Assembly: GCF_040566545.1 (NCBI RefSeq) | Contig: NZ_JBEWZI010000011.1 | Location: forward strand, 96,256 to 160,255 | Direction of reading: 5' to 3' | DNA length: 64,000 bases | Source of the DNA: Uliginosibacterium flavum | GTDB lineage: Bacteria > Pseudomonadota > Gammaproteobacteria > Burkholderiales > Rhodocyclaceae | Shown: positions 34,358-41,527 of the stretch, one piece after another | Position numbering within the stretch: the first letter of the stretch is position 1 | Layout of the letters: each line of letters starts with the position of its first letter | Position numbers and translations under genes: made by a program | Notes under the pieces: model-generated | What the model was told of the DNA's origin: nothing | The model's database searches: none | Seen by the model: the letters and a program-made list of their open reading frames with translations, nothing else

Positions 34358-35413
34358 TCAGATCCAGTCGCGCGGTGGCAGGAAATCGGTGTACAGCTTG
34401 GCTTCTGCGCTGCCCGGCTCGGGCTGCCAGTCGTAGCGCCATTTTACTTCCGGCGGCATGGACATCAGGATCGATTCGGTGCGCCCGCCCGATTGCAGGC
34501 CGAACAGCGTGCCGCGATCCCAGACCAGATTGAATTCCACGTAACGGCCGCGCCGATAGGCCTGGAAGTCGCGTTCGCGCTCGCCGTAAGGCCTGTCGCG
34601 ACGGGCTTCGATGATCGGCAGGTAGGCCTTGAGAAAGGCGTCGCCGACATTGCGGATCAGGGCGAAGCTGTCGTCAAAACCGAGTTCGTTGAAATCGTCG
34701 AAGAACAGGCCGCCGACGCCGCGCGCCTCGTTGCGATGCTTGAGGAAGAAGTACTTGTCGCACCAAGCCTTGAAGCGCGGGTGCAGCTCGGGGCCGAAGG
34801 GCTCGACGGCCTGCTTGCAGGTGGTGTGGAAGTTGCGGGCGTCCTCCTCGACGCCGTAGTAAGGCGTCAGGTCCATGCCGCCACCGAACCACCAGGTCGG
34901 GCGATTTTCCGGGGCTGCGCCTGCGTTGCTGCCTGCGGGGGCTCCTCGCCGGCCGTCCATGGCCTGTCTCGTCGCCTCCTCGGCAGCGCCTTGGCTCGCT
35001 CCCGGAAAATCGCCCGACCGTGCCTGCGCTGGAGTGTCTTGGGGTGCAGAGAGGGTCTCGTCCTTCGGCCGCGCGATGAAGAAACGCACATTCATGTGCA
35101 CCGTCGGGCAATGCGGGTTGCGCGGGTGCAGCACCAGCGACACGCCCATGGCTTCGAAGCCCGCGCCGGTCAGATCCGGCCGATTGGCGGTGGCGGAGGG
35201 CGGCAGTTTGTCGCCGAAAACGTGGGAGAAATTCACCCCGCCGCGCTCGAAGAAATGGCCACCTTCGATTACGCGGGTGATGCCTTCGCCGCCCTCTGGT
35301 CGTTGCCAGCGGTCTTCAAAAAAAGCCTGACCATCGAAGGCTTCCAGGGCGCTGACGATGTTGTGCTGCAGGCTGAGCAGATAGTCGCGGACGGGGCGGG
35401 CGTCGATAGTCAT
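34358..35413 (-). CDS. hemF: Aerobic coproporphyrinogen III oxidase with an in-frame insertion
   Basis: A 351-residue protein, about 50 longer than usual HemF. It decarboxylates coproporphyrinogen III with O2 in heme synthesis. Family hallmarks: GGVNFSHVFG, HPRNPHCPTVHMNVRFF, WWFGGGMDLTPYY, KYFFLKHRNEARGVGGLFFDD, GRYVEFNLVWDRGTLFGLQ and GGRTESILMSMPP. Between RFFIARPKDE and TWWFGGG there are about 50 extra residues rich in Ala, Gly, Gln and Arg, encoded by a segment bounded by a 19-bp perfect inverted repeat. In E. coli about eight residues join the same motifs. The insertion preserves the frame and probably forms a surface loop near the substrate site. Activity is likely but not certain. Confidence 0.94.
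   Translation of the reverse strand: MTIDARPVRDYLLSLQHNIVSALEAFDGQAFFEDRWQRPEGGEGITRVIEGGHFFERGGVNFSHVFGDKLPPSATANRPDLTGAGFEAMGVSLVLHPRNPHCPTVHMNVRFFIARPKDETLSAPQDTPAQARSGDFPGASQGAAEEATRQAMDGRRGAPAGSNAGAAPENRPTWWFGGGMDLTPYYGVEEDARNFHTTCKQAVEPFGPELHPRFKAWCDKYFFLKHRNEARGVGGLFFDDFNELGFDDSFALIRNVGDAFLKAYLPIIEARRDRPYGERERDFQAYRRGRYVEFNLVWDRGTLFGLQSGGRTESILMSMPPEVKWRYDWQPEPGSAEAKLYTDFLPPRDWI
34895..35019. repeat. Palindrome-bounded coding insertion inside hemF
   Basis: GGTCGGGCGATTTTCCGGG (34895-34913) and CCCGGAAAATCGCCCGACC (35001-35019) are perfect 19-bp inverted repeats around 87 bp. The 125-bp unit lies in the region where HemF has about 50 extra residues. It is comparable in concept to Rickettsia palindromic elements, which insert in frame into genes. 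No other copy was seen in this window. Confidence 0.85.
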
Positions 35414-35481
35414 GGTGTTCGTCTGGGGGCGGAGGGGAAAATGTCACGCGGCTCTTTGAGCCTGGCCGCGCTGCGGAAACT

Positions 35482-35904
35482 TCAGTGGCTCCGGGACGAG
35501 CAGTATTTCACAACTTCTTCCAGCACTTTGCCGCAATTGTCGTTGTCCGGGGCGGCTTCCTCGCAGGTGTCGCCCAGCCAGCTCAGGTATTTGACGACAT
35601 TGGAGATGCGCGGAACGTCCTCGCAGAATCCGGTCTGGACGCGGGTACTGCGAAAGCAACTGGAGGCAAAAGTTTTCGTTTCCAGCGTGCATTTGAAGCT
35701 GTCGCATGCCTTCAACTTGTCCAGTGTCAGCGCGTAACAGCTGCCGTCGTCTTTTGACTTGCCGATCGCGGCGCCTTCCTGAGCGGCGGTTTGAATGGCA
35801 TCGACGTATTCACGTCCATAGTTGGACCACAGGATGAATCCGGCCAGCGCCAGTACCGCCAAAACTCCGAGCATCCACGCCCCAACTACCAGAAACACGC
35901 GCAT
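35482..35904 (-). CDS. Hypothetical protein, single N-terminal helix and cysteine-rich domain
   Basis: A 140-residue protein. Residues 3-27 form a membrane helix or uncleaved signal (VVGAWMLGVLAVLALAGFIL). The rest carries eight Cys residues (GSCYALTLDKLKACD, FKCTLE, SSCFRS, FCEDV, DTCEEA, DNCGK, KYCSS), suggesting a disulphide-bonded periplasmic domain. AAGGA precedes ATG 35904. The family is not recognised; it may be a lineage-specific protein. Confidence 0.65.
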   Translation of the reverse strand: MRVFLVVGAWMLGVLAVLALAGFILWSNYGREYVDAIQTAAQEGAAIGKSKDDGSCYALTLDKLKACDSFKCTLETKTFASSCFRSTRVQTGFCEDVPRISNVVKYLSWLGDTCEEAAPDNDNCGKVLEEVVKYCSSRSH

Positions 35905-35971
35905 GTTTTTTCCTTGAACGATGATTAAGGTCTGGCGTCCGGCTTTGTATTCGCAGCAGATCTTTCAGGGT

Positions 35972-36004
35972 GCTGAAGAGCCGCTGTGGGCGTGGCTCTT
36001 CAGC
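35972..36004. repeat. GAAGAGCC-family palindromic repeat, copy 6 (minimal)
   Basis: GCTGAAGAGCC (35972-35982) and GGCTCTTCAGC (35994-36004) pair perfectly around an 11-nt loop: outer arms only, no core. The gap 35905-36218 holds nothing else that I recognise beyond a short core-like ATGCGGGTTCCAGGCATGC near 36067-36087. Confidence 0.85.
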
Positions 36005-36218
36005 ATGCCATGCCGGAGATAAAACATGGGCGCGGCTTCCATGGCAGGGTGGCTGTGGAAGTGCGTCTGATGCGGGTTCCAGGCATGCTCTGCGCCACAG
36101 ACGCGGACATAAACCGGAGATCGCGCCGGGTTGCTACTTGTGCACAGCGGACTTCAATCAGTCAATCCAGAGTGGCGTGCGCCTGAACTAGACTCCTGCA
36201 CGTCACGCTGGATTGGTC

Positions 36219-36560
36219 TTACCAGCTCAGCAGCACCCACTGAGGCATGACGAAGCCCTTGTCGAGGTCGTTGAAGCGTTCGAACTTGCCGTTGCGTTCT
36301 TTCGAAACGAGGTAATAGGGTTTGCCGATGCGCGGGGTGATCTTGATCATGTAGAGCTGGCCATGTACGCGGTATTCCTCGTAGCGATCATTGCCCCGGT
36401 TGCGGATGGTGACTTCCGGTTCGACGCCGCCGATGTCGGGCAGGCCGCTGGGCGGAGGGGGCGGCGGCTCGGGCAGGGGTTCGAGTTTTTGCGCCAGGGC
36501 AAGGCCGCACGCAAGGCTCAGGATGGTGGCAAGCAGGCTCAGACGGTGGGTGTTTTTCAT
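36219..36560 (-). CDS. DUF2782 family secreted protein
   Basis: A 113-residue precursor with signal peptide (LLATILSLACGLALA, cleavage near residue 23) and a Pro-rich stretch (EPPPPPPSG). The DUF2782 domain follows: EPEVTIRNRGNDRYEEYRV, GQLYMIKITPRIGKPYYLV. The family is beta/gammaproteobacterial and uncharacterised, often near polA. ATG 36560 has GGGAG upstream. It lies 28 bp after the DUF1631 gene on the same strand and may share its transcript. Confidence 0.82.
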   Translation of the reverse strand: MKNTHRLSLLATILSLACGLALAQKLEPLPEPPPPPPSGLPDIGGVEPEVTIRNRGNDRYEEYRVHGQLYMIKITPRIGKPYYLVSKERNGKFERFNDLDKGFVMPQWVLLSW

Positions 36561-36588
36561 GATGTGCTCCCGCAGTGGGATAAGTACT

Positions 36589-38646
36589 TCAATGATAGCG
36601 GGCGATGGCGGCTTCGGCAGCGCGTTCGAACACGCCATCGGGCAACAAGGGCGTCGCAGCTTTGTCTACGGCGCGGGCTTGCAGCCAGCGTTGCGGGAAG
36701 AGGAGGGTGAAATCGCTGTCTGGATCGGCCGCCAGCAGCAGGCGCGGAGTGCCGCCGGTCCAGCCCACGCACAGGCGGCGCGGGTCGGCATCGGGCAGGC
36801 TCAGCTGCAGCCAGCTGCCGGCGGCCAGGGCATTGATCCACTCCGGCAGCGCGCGTTCGGCCTCGAACTCCGGCGCCAGACGCACAACGTACATGCCGGG
36901 GGTGTCAGGAACGGTTTCAATGCGCGGCGCGCTGGCGATTTCGAGTTTGTCCACCTCGCTAATCGCCGGCGGCTTGCCCTGCATGACGGCCGTGTGGCAT
37001 TCCACAAAGCTCTGGAAGGCGCGCTCGCGCAGCTTCTCTGGCGTGCCGATGGCATCCAGCCCGGCGCGCAGCTGGGCGATCATTTTCGGCAGGCTGGCGA
37101 CCAGTTGTTGTCGCGCTGCGGCATCGGCCTTGGGCTGCACGCTGTCCACCAGTTGGTTGGCAGTGGTCAGGGCGCGGAACCAGGGCTCTGACTTCTCGCC
37201 GGCATGCTGATGAATGGCAGCCAGCACGCGGACCCACAGTTGTTCGAGAAAGGCGCGTACCGGCACCGGGACATCGCCCGCGCACAGCGCGCGAATCGCC
37301 CGTGCCGCGCGGCTGCGCGAATGTTCGCGGCGTGCTTCGCTGTCGGCCAGAGCCAGCAGGGCCACGCTGCGCCGGGTCAGATTGTCGCGGCGGGCGGCAT
37401 CCAGTGCTTCGAGCGGTGCGCTGGCTTTCGCGAAGACCTCTGCCTCGCGTTCGAAATCGCGCTGTACCGCGTGCGCCGCAGTCTCGATGGCTCGGCACAC
37501 CGGATGATCCGGCAGTGCGGTCGGTGGCAGGCTCATGGCCAGTCGCAACAACACGTCGAGCAGCTGCCGCGCCGGGTGTTGCGGGTCGGTGAGTACGCCG
37601 GCATCCAGCAGGGCCAGCTTGGAGAGCGGCAGACGCAGGCGCTCCAGACTCGGTTTGATCGAGGCGCACAGTTCGGGGTCGGTCGCCAGTACATCGAAAG
37701 ACAGGCCGATGGCATCCAGTGCGGCATTGTTATCCGCCGGCAGCAGGCTGTTGAGCTCGGCGAAGTTGGTCGCCGGGCCGCTGTCGCCATAAGGCTGGGC
37801 GGCGGCCGTTTGCTGGCGTTCGTTGAGCCAGATGAAGACACGTTCCATGATGGCTGCAAGCAGACTCGGGTCGATCTGCAGGCCCCCGCCACCACCATAT
37901 CCACCGCCACCGCCACCGCCACCGCCACCGCCACCGCCACCGCGCCGGCGCAGCAGTGCGCCCTGCAGGCGGCCGAGGGGATTGTCCGACACGCGTTCTT
38001 CGGAGAGCGAGGCCTGGCCTGCCTCTCCATAGCCCATGCCGGAAGAGTCGCTCTGGGAGTGGCCTGGCGAGGCATAGCCTGCTTGTGGGCCGTCGCCACC
38101 GGATCGCAGCAGGGACTGCGGCGCCACGCCTTCCGTTTGCAGCGTGTCCGTAAGCCGGGTGTACAGATCGCGTAGCGCCTTGACCAGATGGACTTCGACC
38201 CGGCCCGGCAACTCCAGGCGTGCTTCGCCAACCAGTTCGCCCTCGTCGCACATGGCGCGCAGCGCGATGCAGACGGCCTCGGGGCCGACCGGCAGTTGCT
38301 CGGGGGTCGAGTTGTCCTGATCCAGCAGGCGCATGAACAGCAGATGCAGACGCGGTAGTTCGCGGTCGCAGGCATCCGCCAGGCTGTGGCTCAGATTGAT
38401 CAACGCCACCGTCAGATCCATATCTTCCGGGTGCACCAGGCTGATGCGTGACGCCGTCATGCTGCGCAGCTTCTTGAATTCTTCCTGATTGTGCAGGCCC
38501 GCCAGCTCGTCGAAAGCGCGGCCGGCGTGGCGGCTCAGCGTATCGACCAGTGCCGGGCTGCGGATGCCGATCTCGGCCACAGCAGCGACCAACGCGGCCG
38601 CGAACTCGGTGCGGCAATCAGCCAGCAGGGCGGTGTGATCGGCCAT
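36589..38646 (-). CDS. DUF1631 family protein with glycine-rich linker
   Basis: A 685-residue cytosolic protein. The N-terminal helical region includes SLVHPEDMDLTVALINLSHSLAD and ends near residue 230. A linker of about 20 glycines interrupted by Tyr follows, then the DUF1631 C-terminal helical domain (ILIWLNE-like VFIWLNERQQ, PLSKLALLDAGVLTDPQHPARQLLD, LCVGWTGGTPRLLLA). DUF1631 proteins are large, uncharacterised and found mainly in beta/gammaproteobacteria. The glycine run is encoded by a CCACCG tandem repeat. It starts 8 bp after rdgB. Confidence 0.85.
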   Translation of the reverse strand: MADHTALLADCRTEFAAALVAAVAEIGIRSPALVDTLSRHAGRAFDELAGLHNQEEFKKLRSMTASRISLVHPEDMDLTVALINLSHSLADACDRELPRLHLLFMRLLDQDNSTPEQLPVGPEAVCIALRAMCDEGELVGEARLELPGRVEVHLVKALRDLYTRLTDTLQTEGVAPQSLLRSGGDGPQAGYASPGHSQSDSSGMGYGEAGQASLSEERVSDNPLGRLQGALLRRRGGGGGGGGGGGGGGYGGGGGLQIDPSLLAAIMERVFIWLNERQQTAAAQPYGDSGPATNFAELNSLLPADNNAALDAIGLSFDVLATDPELCASIKPSLERLRLPLSKLALLDAGVLTDPQHPARQLLDVLLRLAMSLPPTALPDHPVCRAIETAAHAVQRDFEREAEVFAKASAPLEALDAARRDNLTRRSVALLALADSEARREHSRSRAARAIRALCAGDVPVPVRAFLEQLWVRVLAAIHQHAGEKSEPWFRALTTANQLVDSVQPKADAAARQQLVASLPKMIAQLRAGLDAIGTPEKLRERAFQSFVECHTAVMQGKPPAISEVDKLEIASAPRIETVPDTPGMYVVRLAPEFEAERALPEWINALAAGSWLQLSLPDADPRRLCVGWTGGTPRLLLAADPDSDFTLLFPQRWLQARAVDKAATPLLPDGVFERAAEAAIARYH
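37901..37942. repeat. Hexanucleotide tandem repeat (CCACCG)7 in the DUF1631 gene
   Basis: Seven perfect CCACCG units encode Gly-Gly pairs on the minus strand, with partly matching flanks. Slippage would add or remove two glycines per unit without changing frame, so only linker length would vary. Confidence 0.95.
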
Positions 38647-38654
38647 GGCGGGTC

Positions 38655-39245
38655 TCAGCTCTCCAGTTGCAAACGTGCCAGCAGCTGGCGAAAGGCGCTG
38701 CCGCGATGGCTCAGGGTGTTCTTCAGCGCGGGCTCCAGTTCGGCGGCGGTCTGCTCCATTTGCGGCAGGTAGAAATAGGGGTCGTAGCCGAAGCCATCCG
38801 CGCCGCGCGGGGTGTCGATGATGTGACCATGCCATTCGCCTTCGGCGATGATGGGTTGCGGGTCTTCGGCATTACGCACGAAGGCCAGCACGCAGACGTA
38901 ATGCGCCCGCCGGTCTTCTTCGCCAATCAGCTTTTCGACCAACAGGGCGTTGTTGCGCTCGTCCGATTTCGGTGCGCCGGCAAAGCGTGCGGAATGCACG
39001 CCCGGTGCGCCGAGCAGGGCGCTGACGCAGATGCCTGAATCATCGGCCAGTGCCGGCAGGCCGGTGTAGGCGGCGGCGTGGCGCGCCTTGGCCAAAGCGT
39101 TTTCGATGAAAGTGCAGTGCGGCTCGTCCGCCTCCGGTACGCTCAATTCTGCCTGCGGGATCACGTCCCAGCCCAGCGGGGCGAGGAGGGCCTGAAATTC
39201 ACGCAGCTTGCCGAGGTTGCCTGAGGCGAGGACGAGTTTTTTCAT
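38655..39245 (-). CDS. rdgB: XTP/dITP diphosphatase (RdgB/HAM1)
   Basis: A 196-residue protein. LVLASGNLGKLREFQALL, TFIENALAKARHAA, PALADDSGICVSALLGAPGVHSARFAG and ADGFGYDPYF, plus the C-terminal SHRGSAFR, are the full HAM1 signature set. It removes non-canonical purine nucleotides (XTP, dITP) from the pool. It is the first gene of a probable rdgB-DUF1631-DUF2782 unit. Confidence 0.95.
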   Translation of the reverse strand: MKKLVLASGNLGKLREFQALLAPLGWDVIPQAELSVPEADEPHCTFIENALAKARHAAAYTGLPALADDSGICVSALLGAPGVHSARFAGAPKSDERNNALLVEKLIGEEDRRAHYVCVLAFVRNAEDPQPIIAEGEWHGHIIDTPRGADGFGYDPYFYLPQMEQTAAELEPALKNTLSHRGSAFRQLLARLQLES

Positions 39246-39293
39246 GGTGGCAATGGCCGGAGTGAAGTGAATAGGCGGATTGTAGTCCCGGAA

Positions 39294-40487
39294 TCAGATC
39301 GTCTGTTTGCGCAGCACCCGTCGGTTCAGCAGGTAACAGCCGAGCGCTAGCAGCCATGACGCAGCCATTCCCAGCGCCAGGTGGCGCGTCGTGTCCCACA
39401 GCAGTGGCGAAATCACGCCGGCGCCGATGGCCATGGTCAGCGTATGGATGAAGCCCTGACAGCTGGCGGCCATGCCGCGCCGATCCGGGAACATGTCCAG
39501 GGCCATCAGGGTCATGCTCGGGAAGGCCAGATTCAGCGCCAGGGTGTGGATCGTCAGTTGTGGAATGCGCGTGATGATCAGATCCGGCAGCAGCCAGTTG
39601 GCCAGCAGATTCAGGATGGCGGCCGTGGCCGAGATGCAGAAGGCAACACGGATGATGGCGGCCGGCTTGAGGCGATGCGACAGGCGCACGGCGAGTAGCG
39701 AGCCGCTGATCATGCCGGTCACCAGGGGCACGAAGAGCCAGCCAAACTCGGTCGGGCCGAGCTTCAGATGTTGCATCAGGAACACTGGCGCCGACATCAC
39801 ATACAGGAAGAAGCCGGCGAAGAAGAAAGACATGGTCAGCGCCATCAGCACGAAAGCCGGGTTGCCGAGGATCTGCACATAGCCGGCGAGCATGTGGGCC
39901 GGATGCAGTGATTGGCGTTTCTCTACGGGCAGGGTTTCGGGCAGGAAACGCAGGGTCATCACCAACTGCGCCAGGGCCAGCACGCTCAGGAACACGAAGA
40001 TCGCGCGCCAGCCAAACCATTCGCCCAGCGCCCCGCCAAGAATTGGCGCAATCGCCGGCGATATGGCGAAGACCATCGCGATGTGCGACATCAGGCGCTG
40101 CGCGGCCGGCCCGTCAAACAGATCGCGCACGATGGCGCGGCCGACGATCACGCCGGCGCCAGCAGACAGGCCTTGCAAGGCGCGGCCAATGATCAGCACA
40201 TGCACATTCGGCGCAAACACGCAGACCAGCGACGCCAGGCTGAACAGGATCAGGCCTGCTACGATGACCCGCTTGCGCCCCAGCGCATCGGAGATCGCGC
40301 CGTGCCACAACATCATGATCGAGAAGGGCAACATGTAGGCGGTGAGCGATTGCTGCATGGCCACCGCATCGGTCGCCAGATCCGCCTGCATCGCTGGGAA
40401 GGCTGGCAGATAGGCGTCAATCGAAAACGGGCCGATGGCGTTCAGGAAAGCCAGCAGCAGCGCCAGCATGGCGTAGGAAATTTTCAT
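39294..40487 (-). CDS. Bcr/CflA family multidrug MFS transporter
   Basis: A 397-residue protein with 12 predicted helices. FSIDAYLPAFPAM in helix 1, GAISDALGRKRVIVAGL (motif A), IGRALQGLSAGAGVIVGRAIVRDL (motif B/C region) and AISPAIAPILGGALGEWFGWRAIF are diagnostic of drug:H+ antiporters of the Bcr/CflA group. It exports bicyclomycin-like or other amphiphilic compounds; the substrate is not predictable. It stands alone, followed by rdgB 48 bp downstream on the same strand. Confidence 0.92.
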   Translation of the reverse strand: MKISYAMLALLLAFLNAIGPFSIDAYLPAFPAMQADLATDAVAMQQSLTAYMLPFSIMMLWHGAISDALGRKRVIVAGLILFSLASLVCVFAPNVHVLIIGRALQGLSAGAGVIVGRAIVRDLFDGPAAQRLMSHIAMVFAISPAIAPILGGALGEWFGWRAIFVFLSVLALAQLVMTLRFLPETLPVEKRQSLHPAHMLAGYVQILGNPAFVLMALTMSFFFAGFFLYVMSAPVFLMQHLKLGPTEFGWLFVPLVTGMISGSLLAVRLSHRLKPAAIIRVAFCISATAAILNLLANWLLPDLIITRIPQLTIHTLALNLAFPSMTLMALDMFPDRRGMAASCQGFIHTLTMAIGAGVISPLLWDTTRHLALGMAASWLLALGCYLLNRRVLRKQTI

Positions 40488-40578
40488 CGGAAGCTTTTTT
40501 ATGTGGCCGGGCGGCCGGACTGAGGAGGATAGTTCGCAGGTCGAACCCTAGCACGCAGCGCAGCAAAAGTCGCTGCCA

Positions 40579-40687
40579 TGAAGAGCCTCTTCTGACCTGT
40601 GTCTGCGAGGCATCAAGTCGCAGAGCCGCACGGGGCGTGGCTGTACAGCATGGCTGCTTGAAGAAGTCCGTCAGGAGAGGCTCTTCA
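40579..40687. repeat. GAAGAGCC-family palindromic repeat, copy 7
   Basis: TGAAGAGCCTCTTCTGAC (40579-40596) pairs with GTCAGGAGAGGCTCTTCA (40670-40687) with one mismatch in 18; the inner part has GAAGAAGTCCG. It lies in the 441-bp gap 40488-40928 between divergent genes, which otherwise should hold both promoters; no other element is recognised. Confidence 0.8.
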
Positions 40688-40928
40688 GGCAGGTTTGAAT
40701 GTGACGAAAAGTTCAGCTTGTCGGTCGGTGCGGGTGCAACCCTGCCGCAGAGTAGAATGTCGCCCTGCGGCATCTGCGCCTGCGGTCGGATCGTGCTTTC
40801 CTGTGGCGCGTCTTTGACGGCAAGCTGCGCGTGCAGCAATTCAGCGTAAAGAGTCATCGCTCGGAGTAGCCCGGCCCCTTGCCGTGGAGCCCGAGTATCG
40901 GGCCAGATCAATTCCGGAGGAGAAGTCT

Positions 40929-41300
40929 GTGAAAGCAATTTTCGTGATCGGTTTGCTCTCGTTTGCCGCGACTGCGCAGGCCGACGTCAGCGGCAAATAC
41001 ACCAAGCAGAACGGTGAGGTTGTGATCCGTCAGAAAGGCCAGAGTGTCGATTTTTCGATCAACTCGGTTACCGGACAGGGCGGTTTTCCGACCACTTGCG
41101 GCCTTGAAGGCAAGCTAGCGATGATTGATGCCGAGCGAGCCACCTACACTTCGCCGGACAAGAGCGAATCCTGCTCGGCGACGCTGAAATTTGCCGGCGA
41201 CGATCTGGAAGTCAGCACCCGCAATTGCGCGAGTGCCTGCGCCGAACGTGCTGTGGGGAGCATGGATGGTGCGTACCGGAAAAAGCGCCTGAGTAAATAA
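40929..41300 (+). CDS. Small secreted protein of unknown family
   Basis: A 123-residue precursor. GTG 40929 follows a strong GGAGGAG. The signal peptide is short (AIFVIGLLSFAATAQA, cleavage before DVSGKY). The mature domain is beta-rich (EVVIRQKGQSVDFSINSV) with Cys residues in TTCGLEG, ESCSAT and NCASACAE. It is probably periplasmic; no family was recognised. An 8-bp stem GAGGCGGC/GCCGCCTC at 41310-41338 follows the stop and may be a weak terminator. Confidence 0.7.
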   Translation: MKAIFVIGLLSFAATAQADVSGKYTKQNGEVVIRQKGQSVDFSINSVTGQGGFPTTCGLEGKLAMIDAERATYTSPDKSESCSATLKFAGDDLEVSTRNCASACAERAVGSMDGAYRKKRLSK

Positions 41301-41527
41301 CTGTTGCTGGAGGCGGCCGGAGAGGCGCACGCCGCCTCGCTCTGCAGCAGCCCTATCCGCATCGCTATTTCCCACGCGCTTGTGCGCGAATGGCATGACT
41401 GCCTTCAGGGCAAAGCCCACAGGACGGCACAAACCGGCTCTCGCCGTTCGAAGTTATTGCCTTTCATCGGACGTAAATGCCCGTCAGTCTTGGCTTTCAA
41501 ATACCCAGCCATTCATTTAGGCTCTGT

